Below are positions 16,220 to 26,400 of a stretch of 40,334 nucleotides of DNA, one piece after another. Numbering within the stretch: the first letter of the stretch is position 1; every line of letters starts with the position of its first letter. This stretch comes from Sphingomonadaceae bacterium. GTDB lineage: Bacteria; Pseudomonadota; Alphaproteobacteria; Sphingomonadales; Sphingomonadaceae. The stretch spans positions 1 to 40,334 of the forward strand of contig JANYFA010000030.1 in assembly GCA_025362895.1 (NCBI GenBank). Direction: 5' to 3'. The position numbers and the translations under genes were made by a program. The notes under the pieces were generated by a model. That model ran no database searches. It was given only the letters and a program-made list of their open reading frames with translations, and was not told the origin of the DNA.

Positions 16220-16732
16220 CTAGTCCCGAGGATGCAATTTCGCCAGTTCGACATACCCCGCCGCTCCGGCGCGGTTGCGGGCGATGTCGCGGTCGGTCAG
16301 GTCACGGACATAGACCGCCGGTCGCCCCGCCCACAACTGGCCGCGCGGAATCCGTTTGCCCGGGGTCAGCAGCCCGCCGGCGGCGAGCATCGCATCGCGT
16401 TCGATGATGCACCCGTCCATGACTATGGCGCCGAGGCCGACAAAGCTGTGATTATGCAGCTGGCAGCCATGGATCATCGCGAGATGGCCAATCAAGCAGT
16501 CTTCGCCGATAAAGGTGCCATCGGTCGAGCGCGTAACGTGGACGATGCTGCCATCCTGAATGTTCGACCGGGCGCCGACGACGATTGGGGCAACGTCGGC
16601 GCGCAGGACGCAGTTGTACCAGACGCTGGCATCCGGCCCGAGCGTGACGTTGCCGATCACCTGCGCGCCGGGGGCGACATAGGCGCTCGGCATGATCGTC
16701 GGCATGACGCCGTTGAAGCTATGCAGCGGCAT
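16220..16732 (-). CDS. gamma-class carbonic anhydrase family protein
   Basis: Left-handed beta-helix trimer of hexapeptide repeats. The metal-binding histidines are in GSIVHVTR and [10 protein letters not shown], and the active-site neighbourhood [22 protein letters not shown] is typical of the YrdA/CaiE/PaaY group. These proteins bind zinc or iron and may hydrate CO2, though many members show weak activity. Length about 170 is standard. I use ATG 16732; a GTG one codon earlier is also possible. The start overlaps the end of the GNAT gene by 14 nt, making it the third gene of the argC run. Confidence 0.9.
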   Translation of the reverse strand: MPLHSFNGVMPTIMPSAYVAPGAQVIGNVTLGPDASVWYNCVLRADVAPIVVGARSNIQDGSIVHVTRSTDGTFIGEDCLIGHLAMIHGCQLHNHSFVGLGAIVMDGCIIERDAMLAAGGLLTPGKRIPRGQLWAGRPAVYVRDLTDRDIARNRAGAAGYVELAKLHPRD

Positions 16733-17261
16733 CACGGTCGATCGTATAGACGATATGCGGGCGCAGCGGATCGGCGGCGGCGAGGCCTGGGTGATCGAAA
16801 TCGAGCTCGCGCCGCCGCGTCATCCCAAGCCGCTCCATCAGCCCCCACGAGCGGACGTTTCCAATCGTCGTCATCGCCACGATCCGGGCCAGCCCGCCTT
16901 TATCAAAACCCCACTCCAGCGAAGCCACTGCCGCCTCGCGCGCGAAGCCCGCGCCCCACGCATCGCGGCGGAGACGCCAGCCGATCTCGACCTCGCCAGC
17001 GATCGGCGACGCGGTGAGATCGACCCGCTTCAGGCCGCAGAAGCCAAGGAAGGCGCTGTCATCACGCCGCTCGACCGCCCAGAAGGTGAAACCGTGCGCC
17101 ACGTGATGCGCGATCATCCGATCGATCCCGATGTCGACGGTCTCCCTGTCTTGCAACGGGCCGAGGTGGCGCATGACCTCGGGGTCGGCAAGCGTGGCGC
17201 TAAAAGGCACGCGGTCGGCATCGCGCCAGTCGCGCAGGACGAGACGCGGTGTTTCGATCAC
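16719..17261 (-). CDS. GNAT family N-acetyltransferase (RimJ/RimL-like)
   Basis: A 180-residue acetyltransferase of the RimJ/RimL type: ETPRLVLRDWRDADRVPFSATLADPEVMRHLG at the start, then GEVEIGWRLRRDAWGAGFAREAAVASLEWGF for the acetyl-CoA loop and NVRSWGLMERLGM for the C-terminal beta-bulge. The ORF track extends it to 378 residues, but the extra N-terminus is argC read in another frame. The GTG at 17261 overlaps the argC stop as GTGA and gives the normal family length. Substrate cannot be deduced. Confidence 0.88.
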   Translation of the reverse strand: MIETPRLVLRDWRDADRVPFSATLADPEVMRHLGPLQDRETVDIGIDRMIAHHVAHGFTFWAVERRDDSAFLGFCGLKRVDLTASPIAGEVEIGWRLRRDAWGAGFAREAAVASLEWGFDKGGLARIVAMTTIGNVRSWGLMERLGMTRRRELDFDHPGLAAADPLRPHIVYTIDRDAAA

Positions 17262-18295
17262 GGGAACAACGGTGCCTGCGCCAGCCCCATCGTTTCGGGC
17301 AGGCCGAGCATGACGTTCATATTCTGCAGCGCCTGCCCGCTCGACCCCTTCACGAGGTTGTCGATCGCCACGACGACGACCGCGCGTCCCGGTACTCGGT
17401 CGGCGAAGACGTTGACGACGACATGATTTGATCCGCGCACCATCCGCGTCGCCGGAGCGACGCCATCGGGCAGCAGGTGGACAAACGGCTCGGCCGCATA
17501 GCGTTCGGCGAGGGCGGCGCGCAGGCGGCCGAGCGGCGCGCGCGTCTCGACGATCATCGTCACCAGTTCGCCGCGGTTCATCGGGACGAGGTGGGGGGTG
17601 AAGCTGACCGTGACGGACGTTCCGGCGGCGCGGGAAAGCTCCTGATCGATCTCTGGCATATGGCGGTGCCGTCCAATGGCATAAGGGGCAACGCCCTCGG
17701 CGATTTCGGGAAACAGGTTCGCCTCTTTGAGCCCGCGCCCCGCCCCGCTGACTCCGGACAGCGCGTTGATCGTGATCCGCTCGGACACGATCAGTCCCCC
17801 TTCGACTAGCGGCAGCAAGCCGAGCAGCACCGCCGTCGGATAGCAGCCGGGGCACGCGACGACCTGCGCGGCGGGGAGCCTGTCGCGGGCGAATTCGGTC
17901 AGGCCGTAGACGGCATCAGGCAGCAGGCGCGGAGCCGGGTGCGCGCCGCCGTACCAGTCGGCATAGGTCGCGGCGTCTTTCAGCCGGAAATCAGCCGACA
18001 GGTCGACGATGCGTGGTCCGGCCAGCTGACCGAGCAGCTCGGCCGACGCGGCGTGTGGCAGGCAGCCGAACACAACGTCGACGCCGCCGAAATCGATCTC
18101 GTCGGCCCGCACCAGTCGCGGCAACTGCGGAAACATCGCGAAATGCGGCCAGACCTCGGCCATCCCCTGCCCCGCCTTGGCGTTGGCGCTGAGCGCGACG
18201 ATCTCGACCGCCGGATGGCCAAGCGCGAGGCGCACAAGATCGGCCCCGGTGTAGCCCGAGGCGCCGAGCACGGCGATGCGGATTGGCTTCGACAT
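17258..18295 (-). CDS. argC: N-acetyl-gamma-glutamyl-phosphate reductase
   Basis: Third step of arginine biosynthesis: NADPH-dependent reduction of N-acetylglutamyl phosphate to the semialdehyde. The Rossmann motif AVLGASGYTGADLVRL is at the N-terminus and the catalytic Cys151 is in VVACPGCYPTA; HLVPMNRGE and the C-terminal NLVKGSSGQALQNMNVM are hallmarks of the long-type ArgC (345 residues). I use ATG 18295 (MSKPIRIAVLG), six codons inside the ORF-track frame. It is first of three overlapping genes and diverges from the LprI-like gene. Confidence 0.96.
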   Translation of the reverse strand: MSKPIRIAVLGASGYTGADLVRLALGHPAVEIVALSANAKAGQGMAEVWPHFAMFPQLPRLVRADEIDFGGVDVVFGCLPHAASAELLGQLAGPRIVDLSADFRLKDAATYADWYGGAHPAPRLLPDAVYGLTEFARDRLPAAQVVACPGCYPTAVLLGLLPLVEGGLIVSERITINALSGVSGAGRGLKEANLFPEIAEGVAPYAIGRHRHMPEIDQELSRAAGTSVTVSFTPHLVPMNRGELVTMIVETRAPLGRLRAALAERYAAEPFVHLLPDGVAPATRMVRGSNHVVVNVFADRVPGRAVVVVAIDNLVKGSSGQALQNMNVMLGLPETMGLAQAPLFP

Positions 18296-18352
18296 ACAGT
18301 GGCGGTATTGCAAGCCTCACGTCGCGGCAAGGCCGACGAAGAGGAAGTGTCG

Positions 18353-18784
18353 ATGATCGCGCTGCTGGTTGCCGTCGTCGGCACGTTGGGAACGCAGCCG
18401 CCGGTCACGGCGATGTTCTGCCGGAATGCGGCGACGACGATCGACATGAATGACTGTCTGGCGGCGGAGGTCGCGAAGGCGACGACGGTTCTCGATCACT
18501 ACCGGAAAGCCGCGCGGGCACGGATTGCCGCCGATACCGCAACGTCGACCAGCGTCCTCCCCGCCTTCGACGCCGCCGACGCGCAGTGGCGGCGCTTCGC
18601 CGAAGCAAACTGCAGCGCCGTCTACACCTTATGGGAAGGCGGGACGATCCGCGGAGCCGTCGCCGCCACGTGCCAGATCCGCCTCGTCCGCCTCCGCACG
18701 CATGAACTATGGGGCGAGTGGCTGACCAATATGGACAGCACGCCCCCGGTCCTGCCCGAGCCGGTCGTCGAAACCGGCCTTTGA
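18353..18784 (+). CDS. LprI-like (DUF1311) exported protein
   Basis: A 143-residue protein with a signal peptide (MIALLVAVVGTLGTQPPVTA) and the lysozyme-inhibitor LprI N-terminal-type fold: CRNAATTIDMNDCLAAEVAKATTVLDHYRKAARA, then ADAQWRRFAEANCSAVYTLWEGGTIRGAVAATCQIRLVRLRTHEL, with four cysteines in the usual positions. Family members are periplasmic and some inhibit lysozyme; that role is not proven for this group. AGAGGAAG precedes ATG 18353. The ORF-track frame begins far upstream inside antisense argC. It stops one base before the convergent hemB stop. Confidence 0.85.
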   Translation: MIALLVAVVGTLGTQPPVTAMFCRNAATTIDMNDCLAAEVAKATTVLDHYRKAARARIAADTATSTSVLPAFDAADAQWRRFAEANCSAVYTLWEGGTIRGAVAATCQIRLVRLRTHELWGEWLTNMDSTPPVLPEPVVETGL

Positions 18785-18785
18785 C

Positions 18786-19817
<1,032 letters not shown>

Positions 19818-19861
19818 CTACGGTTGTGGAGCGCGACGGCCCGGCGCGAGTTGCCGCCGCC

Positions 19862-19890
19862 TTGACGCGACAGTAATCGTGCGATGCTAT
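19862..19890 (+). promoter_or_regulatory. putative promoter of the GH19 gene
   Basis: TTGACG and TGCTAT separated by 17 bp, in the hemB-GH19 divergent gap, 26 bp before the start codon. Confidence 0.4.
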
Positions 19891-19916
19891 CGTGATATTT
19901 TGCGGGGGAAGAAGTC

Positions 19917-20756
19917 ATGGCCAAGTCTGCGGCAGCCGTCGTCGCGCAATTCGCGCCCCAGGCGGCCCCGGCGTTCCGCGCCGCCTTCGCGCGAGGCGAT
20001 GAACTCCTTATGGCGGCAGGCATCACGAGCCCGATCCGTGTCGCGCATTTCATGGCGCAGGTGTTTCAGGAAACCGGGGCGCTGACGCGACTTGTCGAAA
20101 GTGGCACCTATACCGCCGTCGGTCTCGCCAGAATGTGGGACAGCGGGAACTGGCACCGTTATCTTGCCAGCCGCGATGCCTGTCTCGCGATGGCGAGCCA
20201 ATGCGCCATCGATCACGGGGTGGCGCTGTTCAACCTCGTCTACGGCAACCGTATGGGCAATGGCCCTGCTCCCAGCGGCGACGGCTGGAAATTTCGCGGG
20301 CGCGGCGTCCTGCAGACCACGGGTCGCGAAGCGTACGAGCGGTTCCGCACGGCGTGTCACGTCGACTTTATGGGTCAACCCGATCTTGTCATCGCTCCCG
20401 AACATATGCTCAAGCCGGCACTGTCGGAATGGACGGCGGGGCACCTCAACGCCGCCGCCGACAACAACGACATCAATGTCATCACCCATACGATCAACGG
20501 CGGTTTCACCGGGCTCGACGGGCGCAAGGCGTGGTTCGCCAAGTTCTTCCCCTTCCTGACCGGGGCGAACCCCGTCGAGCAGTCGCGCGAATGGCAGGTT
20601 CAGGAGAAGTTGGCGGCGGCGGGATATGACCTCCACCCCGACGGCGTGATCGGTACCGAAACGCGCAAGGCGATCCTCGACTACCGCGTCAAGCACAGAC
20701 TGCCGACCTCACCCGGGATTACCAGCGATCTGCTGTTATCGCTCGGCGTTGCCTGA
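19917..20756 (+). CDS. GH19 endolysin-like protein with peptidoglycan-binding domain
   Basis: Lysozyme/chitinase of glycoside hydrolase family 19. Residues 1-205 carry the catalytic fold with the acid Glu52 in FMAQVFQETGALTRLVESGTY (Glu61 as likely partner) and the FRGRGVLQTTGREAYERF and INGGFTGLDGRKAWF motifs shared with phage endolysins. Residues about 220-275 (QEKLAAAGYDLHPDGVIGTETRKAILDYRVKHRL) form a peptidoglycan-binding domain of the PG_binding_1 type. There is no signal peptide and no holin or other phage gene nearby. Its role is probably cell-wall cleavage rather than chitin digestion. GGGGGAAG precedes the ATG. It may be a domesticated phage gene or a secreted lysin exported by another route. 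Confidence 0.88.
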   Translation: MAKSAAAVVAQFAPQAAPAFRAAFARGDELLMAAGITSPIRVAHFMAQVFQETGALTRLVESGTYTAVGLARMWDSGNWHRYLASRDACLAMASQCAIDHGVALFNLVYGNRMGNGPAPSGDGWKFRGRGVLQTTGREAYERFRTACHVDFMGQPDLVIAPEHMLKPALSEWTAGHLNAAADNNDINVITHTINGGFTGLDGRKAWFAKFFPFLTGANPVEQSREWQVQEKLAAAGYDLHPDGVIGTETRKAILDYRVKHRLPTSPGITSDLLLSLGVA

Positions 20757-20824
20757 CGGTTAACAGGCGTCGACCGGCATTTCCCTATATCGATCCAGCA
20801 TCGACTCGCGCTAAGCCGCGCGGA

Positions 20825-21823
20825 ATGGTCGCGCCGATCCTGCTGTTCGATTCGGGTGTTGGTGGCCTGTCGGTGCTCGGCCCCATCCGCGCGGCGCTCC
20901 CGGAGCGGGCGGTCATTTATGCTGCCGACAATGCGGGTTTTCCTTACGGTACCAAAACCGAGGCGGAAATCGCCGGGCGCGTCCCTGCGTTGCTCGGGCG
21001 ACTCGTCGAACGCTACCGTCCGGCCCTCGTCGTTATCGCGTGCAACACCGCATCGACGATCGCACTCGCCGCCGTCCGCGCCGCACTCGACGTTCCAGTC
21101 GTGGGCACTGTGCCGGCGATCAAGCTCGCCGCCGCTTTCTCACGCACTCGCGTCATCGGCGTCCTTGGGACGACGGCCACTGTTCGCCAGCCCTATGTCG
21201 ACCGCCTCGCCGCCGAATTCGCCGCCGATTGCAGGGTAGTTCGGCATGGGTCGGCGCTACTGGTGGAGCTTGCCGAAGCAAAGTTGCGGGGGGCGACGAT
21301 CGACCCCGCCGTCGTCGCGCACGAACTCACGGGGCTGCTCGATCAGCCCGGCGGCGAGCACATCGACGCCGTCGTCCTCGCGTGCACCCACTTTCCGCTA
21401 CTCGCTCTCGAGCTTGCCTCCGCAGCACCACGCTCGCTCACCTTCGTCGATGGCGGCGAGGGAATTGCCCGCCGGGTCGCGTATTTGTTATCAGACGCGG
21501 GGTCGGCTCCTGCCCCCCCCGCAGGCGCCCGCCCCGCGTCTACCGTGCGTTCACTGGCTGCGTTCGGCGCCGCCCCGCCCGCAAGTTCCCGCGCCACCCC
21601 GCCCGCGAGTTCCCGCGCCACCCCGCCCGCGAGTTCCCGCGCCACCCCGCCCGCGAGTTCCCGCGCCACCCCGCCCGCGAGTTCCCGCGCCACCCCGCCC
21701 ACGAGATCCCGCGTGGCGATGCCCGCGAGTTCCCGCGCGGTATTCACCCGCCGCGACGCCGATGTTGACGCGCTCCGCCCGGCCCTCCACAGCGTCGGCC
21801 TCGATGCCATCGACTATCTGTGA
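20825..21823 (+). CDS. murI: glutamate racemase with repeat-expanded C-terminal segment
   Basis: Cofactor-independent racemase making D-glutamate for peptidoglycan. The first 225 residues are a standard MurI: FDSGVGGLSV (D9, S10), NAGFPYGTK, the two catalytic cysteines C73 (IACNTAST) and C187 (LACTHFPLL), and the closing DGGEGIARRVAYLL. Normal enzymes end about 40-60 residues after this. Here residues 249-304 are seven 8-residue units of ATPPASSR type, encoded by a 24-bp tandem repeat, before a normal-looking tail FTRRDADVDALRPALHSVGLDAIDYL. Total length is 332, against a usual 260-290. The insert lies outside the active-site lobes and is probably a flexible surface linker. The stop overlaps the next frame as GTGA. 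Confidence 0.93.
   Translation: MVAPILLFDSGVGGLSVLGPIRAALPERAVIYAADNAGFPYGTKTEAEIAGRVPALLGRLVERYRPALVVIACNTASTIALAAVRAALDVPVVGTVPAIKLAAAFSRTRVIGVLGTTATVRQPYVDRLAAEFAADCRVVRHGSALLVELAEAKLRGATIDPAVVAHELTGLLDQPGGEHIDAVVLACTHFPLLALELASAAPRSLTFVDGGEGIARRVAYLLSDAGSAPAPPAGARPASTVRSLAAFGAAPPASSRATPPASSRATPPASSRATPPASSRATPPASSRATPPTRSRVAMPASSRAVFTRRDADVDALRPALHSVGLDAIDYL
21569..21736 (+). repeat. 24-bp tandem repeat, 7 units, inside murI
   Basis: Unit GCCACCCCGCCCGCGAGTTCC plus CGC, encoding ATPPASSR. Four central units are identical; the first and last two are diverged (AAPPASSR, ATPPTRSR, VAMPASSR). Because the unit is a multiple of three, copy-number change keeps murI in frame. Confidence 0.95.
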
Positions 21824-21831
21824 GGTCCACT

Positions 21832-22281
21832 GTGCCGCTGACCGACGCCGAACTCGTCGCGCGGATGAACCGCCGCAGCGCCCCGACGTCGGCACTGCTC
21901 GGGATGACCGTCGTTGCAATCGATCAGGCGGCGGGGACCGTCCGACTGAAGTTCGACCCGAAACCTGAATTCTGCAATCCGATGGGGAATGTCCAAGGCG
22001 GCTTCGTCGTCGCCATGCTCGACGACGCGGCGGCGCTCGCGGCGATCGTCAAGGCAGGCAAGCCGCTCGCAATCCCGACGATCGAGTTGAAGGCGAGCTT
22101 TTTCGGCCCGGCCAAGCTCGGCCCGCTGTTTGCCGAGGGGCGCTGCGTCAAGCTAGGCCAGCGCATCGCCTTCATGGAGGCCGACCTGTTCGACGAGGCG
22201 GGAACGCTGCTCGCGCGACTGACGACGAGCGCGGTGCCGATCCCGCGCGAAGGCCCCGGTAATTTTGTGGAGCGGACATGA
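21832..22281 (+). CDS. PaaI-family thioesterase (hotdog fold)
   Basis: A 149-residue acyl-CoA thioesterase of the PaaI/4HBT type. The hotdog signature is FCNPMGNVQGGFVVAMLDDAAALAA, with the catalytic acid in the MLDD helix, followed by PTIELKASFFGPAKLGPLFAEGRCVKLGQRIAFMEADLFDEAGTLLA. I choose GTG 21832, which has GAGG at good spacing; GTG 21820 overlapping the murI stop is an alternative. The stop overlaps the next start as ATGA. Being coupled to a CoA-ester hydrolase suggests a role in acyl-CoA catabolism. Confidence 0.88.
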   Translation: MPLTDAELVARMNRRSAPTSALLGMTVVAIDQAAGTVRLKFDPKPEFCNPMGNVQGGFVVAMLDDAAALAAIVKAGKPLAIPTIELKASFFGPAKLGPLFAEGRCVKLGQRIAFMEADLFDEAGTLLARLTTSAVPIPREGPGNFVERT

Positions 22282-23330
22282 CCGATACCATCTACACTGG
22301 CGCGGCAACCGACGTCGTTATCGAACGGCGTGGTCGCGCGCTATGGTTGACGCTCAACCGTCCGGCCGCGCTCAATGCGCTGACCCGTCCGATGTGCAAC
22401 ACGATCCAGCGCGCGCTTTACGAAAGCATGGGCGACGCTACCGTGGCGTTGACCGTCATCGAAGGCGCGGGCGAGCGCGCCTTTTGCGCCGGCGGCGATG
22501 TCGTCGCGATGCACGGTGCCCGCGCCGATGCCGCGACATGGGAGGGCTTCTTCCGTGACGAATATCGGATGAACCAGACGATTGCGCGCTACCCTGACCC
22601 TTATGTCGCCATCCTCGACGGCATCGTCATGGGCGGCGGCGTCGGCCTGTCGATTCACGGGCGTTACCGCGTCGCCACCGAGCGAACGCTGTTCGCGATG
22701 CCCGAAACCGCGATCGGGATTATCCCCGATGTCGGCGCGACCCACGCCCTACCCCGCCTGCCCGGCGAGATTGGGACATGGCTCGCGCTGACCGGCGCGC
22801 GGCTCAAGGGGCCGGACTGCCATTACGCCGGCATCGCAACGCACTACGTCCCCGACGACCGCCTCGTCGTCCTGCGCGACCTGCTGGCGAACGGCGACGA
22901 GGAGCCCGGCGCGATCCTCGACACCCTCCACGCCGACGTCGAGGCTCCGCTTGAGACCCTGCGCGACGCGATCGATTTCCACTTTGCCCACGATACGGTC
23001 GAGGCGATCGTCGCCAGCCTTGAGACCGGCGACGACTGGGCGCGCGCCACCGCCGCCGCGATGCTGGCAATGTCGCCGACCTCGCTCAAGCTGACGCTGC
23101 GCGCGCTGCACATGGGCGCGGGTGAGGAAATAGAAGGTGCCCTCCGCATTGAATACCGCATCGTCAGCCACCTGCGCGACCATCACGACTTCTTCGAAGG
23201 CGTGCGGGCGGTGCTGATCGACAAGGACAAGTCGCCGAAGTGGGCACCGGCGACGCTGGCGGCGATCGACGACGCGACCCTCGATATCTATTTCGCCGAG
23301 CCGGCTAGCGGTGACCTCGACTTCGAATGA
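22278..23330 (+). CDS. 3-hydroxyisobutyryl-CoA hydrolase-type enoyl-CoA hydratase family protein
   Basis: Crotonase-superfamily enzyme of 350 residues. The oxyanion motifs are FCAGGDV and DGIVMGGGVGLSIHG, and the catalytic region is FAMPETAIGIIPDVGATHALPRLPG. The long C-terminus (MSPTSLKLTLRALHMG...EYRIVSHLRDHHDFFEGVRAVLIDKDKSPKWAPATL) is diagnostic for 3-hydroxyisobutyryl-CoA hydrolase, a step of valine breakdown, rather than for simple hydratases of about 260 residues. It is coupled to the thioesterase by ATGA. The enzymes for the rest of valine catabolism are not in the window, so the assignment is by family. Confidence 0.9.
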   Translation: MTDTIYTGAATDVVIERRGRALWLTLNRPAALNALTRPMCNTIQRALYESMGDATVALTVIEGAGERAFCAGGDVVAMHGARADAATWEGFFRDEYRMNQTIARYPDPYVAILDGIVMGGGVGLSIHGRYRVATERTLFAMPETAIGIIPDVGATHALPRLPGEIGTWLALTGARLKGPDCHYAGIATHYVPDDRLVVLRDLLANGDEEPGAILDTLHADVEAPLETLRDAIDFHFAHDTVEAIVASLETGDDWARATAAAMLAMSPTSLKLTLRALHMGAGEEIEGALRIEYRIVSHLRDHHDFFEGVRAVLIDKDKSPKWAPATLAAIDDATLDIYFAEPASGDLDFE

Positions 23331-23452
23331 AGTTGCAGCCGCTACACCGCGAGCAATGACTGCTTTGTGCCAAACAGGATAGCAAGAGTATGCTGCCAGA
23401 CTAAAGCGAGGTACACGCAATCACTCTCTTGGAGGTAGCTTCGTTAAGTTGT

Positions 23453-26400
23453 TTATATTCGCGTGACCGGCTTGATGCGATCTTCGACCCGCCCGCTGCG
23501 CTCCAGCTTGCCCCATCCCACGCTCGGGCCGCGCAGCGCCGAGGTTATCGCGCGGATGACGACATAATACATAATCTGGCGATAGCCGAAGCGCTGCGGC
23601 AGCATCAGCCATAGCAGCCGCCACCGTTCGTTCGCCTCCAGCCCGAAGGCGACGATACCGGCAAGAATGTCGATCGCGCCGAAAGCCAGCCAGTAGATGC
23701 CCATGCGGACGACATCGTGCTGCGTCGCCGCCCAGCCGTGCGCCTCGACCGAGATGATTGTCGCGATCAGGCTGGCGATCAGCGCCAGGTCGATCACCGG
23801 TGACACGGCGGCGAACACGATCTGAAACACGATCGCCTGCGGCAAACCGATCCGCGCCAGCCCCGTCGGACGCCCGGTGATAAGGACGGCGCGGTGCTTC
23901 CATAGGCACTGGAGGGTACCGAACGCCCAGCGAAACCGCTGGCGAGCGAGCGCGGCGAAGGTCTCGGGCGCCTCGGTCCACGCGACGGCGTCCTGGTCGT
24001 ACATCACCTTCCACCCGGCGCGCTGGATGGCGATAGTCAGGTCCTGATCTTCCGCAAGCGTATCGGGCGGGTAGCCGCCAACCGCGCGAATCGTCGCCGC
24101 CCGCCATGCCCCGACCGCGCCGGGAACGACGGTCATCGCGTCGAGGCGGGCAAGCGCGCGGCGTTCGAGGTTCTGCGCGGTAATATATTCGAGCGCCTGC
24201 CAGCGGGTGACGAGATTGACGCGGTTGCCGACCTTTGCGTTGCCCGCGACTGCCCCGAGCGCCGGATCGACAAACCAGCGCGCGAGCCGCGCGATCGTGC
24301 TCGGTTCGAACTGCGTATCGGCGTCGAGCGCAACGACAATGTCGCCCGTCGCCAACGTGAGGCCGTGATTGAGCGCGCGCGCCTTACCGCCGTTCGTCAG
24401 CGTCAGCAGGCGAACGCGAGGGTCGTTGGCGAAAACGGTGCGGACGATATCGCTCGTCGCGTCGGTCGATCCGTCGTCGAGGACGATGACCTCGAGCCGG
24501 ACATCGGTGCTCGCGAGCACCCGGTGTATCGAGACCTCGATTACCCGCGCCTCGTTGAACGCCGGGATCAGCACGGAGACGAAGCGGTCGGGATCAATCG
24601 GCGGGCGAGCGACGCCCGCTTCGCGGCGGGCCTGCCACAATGCCAGCGCCGACAGGATTAGCGCGCGCCCGATGCCGAGCGTGATCGCGATCGCGAATAG
24701 CCATCTGAGGCCGACGATGAAAACGTCGATCATGTCGAATAACGCGAGGTCGGTTTTTGATGCGGCAAGCTCATCGGGCGGCAGATTCGGCATGACCTGC
24801 GCCGACGTCAGGCCGATCAGTTCGGACACCGGCACGAAACGAAAGCCTCGCGCTCGCAGTTCGTCGATGAGAACCGGCAACGCAGCAATCGTCTGGCTGC
24901 GGTCCCCGCCGCCATCGTGAAGCAGAACGATGTTGCCGCTGCGCTCGGTCGTTGCCCCCTCGACGCCGTCGATTGTCGTCTGGACGATCGCGTTGACTCC
25001 CGGGCGGCGCCAGTCGGCGGGATCGACGTGGAGACCGACCGTCAGATAGCCGAGCGCCTGGGCGACGGTGACGGGGTCGATTTCGTCGGTCGTCGTCGGC
25101 TCGGCGTCGCCGAAATAGGGCGCGCGGAACAGCTTCATCGCTCTCCCGGTAAACGCCTCGAACAGCCGCTGGTTGGCGCTTAGTTCGATCCGTGTCGCGC
25201 GGGCGGTGGCCTTGCCTAGGTTGGGATGGGTGTAGGTGTGGTTGCCGACCTCGTGCCCTTCAGCGAGCTCGCGTCGGAGGATACCGCGTTCGGGGAGGGT
25301 ATTTTCGCCGATGACGAAGAACGTCGCCGGGACGTGTTTCGCCTTGAGAATATCGAGGATCGCCGGAGTGTAGTTCGGATCAGGACCGTCATCGAAGGTT
25401 AGCGCAACGAGGCCCGGGCGGTAGCCGGCTCGCTCGATCGAGTAGGGCAACGGCAGGCGAACGAAATGCGCGTCGACGATCAAACCGCGCTTATCGATAC
25501 TGACCGCCCGCTGGCCCGGGATAGGCGTCGCGCCGACATGCAGAATTTCACCTGCGCCCTCGATGTCGACGTTGGTGCCAGCGGGCATCGCCTCGATCGT
25601 CGTTGCGGCGACCCGCGTCGTGTGACGTCGACCGAAAATCTTCCAGACCGTCGGGTCCTCTGTCCCCAGGCGCCAGAGCGCGAAGGCGTTGATGCCGAAC
25701 GCGCGGGTTGCGAGCATCTGGTTATAGACGCTGACTGCATCGAGCAGCCAGACAGTGTGAAGCTCCCCGCCACCATCGTAGCGGAACGTGAGGTTACCGC
25801 TCGCAGCATCGAATTGAGGCATGACGTTCGATTCGTGGGCAGTAAGCAGCGCTGATTCGACGGACGTCGCATCGGTTCCCGATTTCGACCAGTCATAGGC
25901 ATAGCTGCCGAGTGCGATCACGATCTTGGCCGGCGGCAGCCCGCGGGTCGCGCGCGCGACCGTCGTTACGAACCATGGTTGCGACGCAATCGGGCCAGAC
26001 GCGTTATCAGGGTCGTTCTCGTCATAGACCATCAGAAACAGGCGATCGACGACCGCTGCGTAGCGCTTCAGGTTCCATTCGGGGTTATCGGCTGGCGCGG
26101 CCATCGCGAGCCGCCACCCGTGCCGCGCGCACCGTTCGTGGGCCTCGCGCAGAAAGGCGAGATAATTCGGCTGGGCCGATTCCGGGAGACTTTCGATATC
26201 GAAGAATATGCCCTCGACGCCAAGGCGTTCGGCGAGAAATCCGGCCTCCAGATTGTCGAGCAGTCGTTTGCGTGCAGCAGGATCCGCCAGCAACGCCGCC
26301 ATGCCCGCGCCGTCCCATTCGCCTTGGATTGCGTTTTGCACCATCGGCACGATCCGCGGGCGCGCGGCGGCGGCGGCGATGATCTGTCGCCCGCGTAGAT

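Noticed and set aside
16719-17855. 378-residue version of the GNAT gene
   Set aside because: The first ~198 residues are argC read in another frame; the GTG start at 17261 overlapping the argC stop gives the normal family length.
19917-20756. Prophage remnant around the GH19 gene
   Set aside because: Flanking genes are hemB and murI, and no integrase, holin, structural gene or att-like repeat was seen.
21569-21736. Repeat array resembling CRISPR
   Set aside because: Units are contiguous 24-mers without spacers, in frame within murI, and no cas genes are present; it is a coding tandem repeat.
23439-23453. 15-mer CTTCGTTAAGTTGTT also present inverted near 36667-36681
   Set aside because: About one 15-base match is expected by chance in a window this size, and the two sites share no longer context or feature type.
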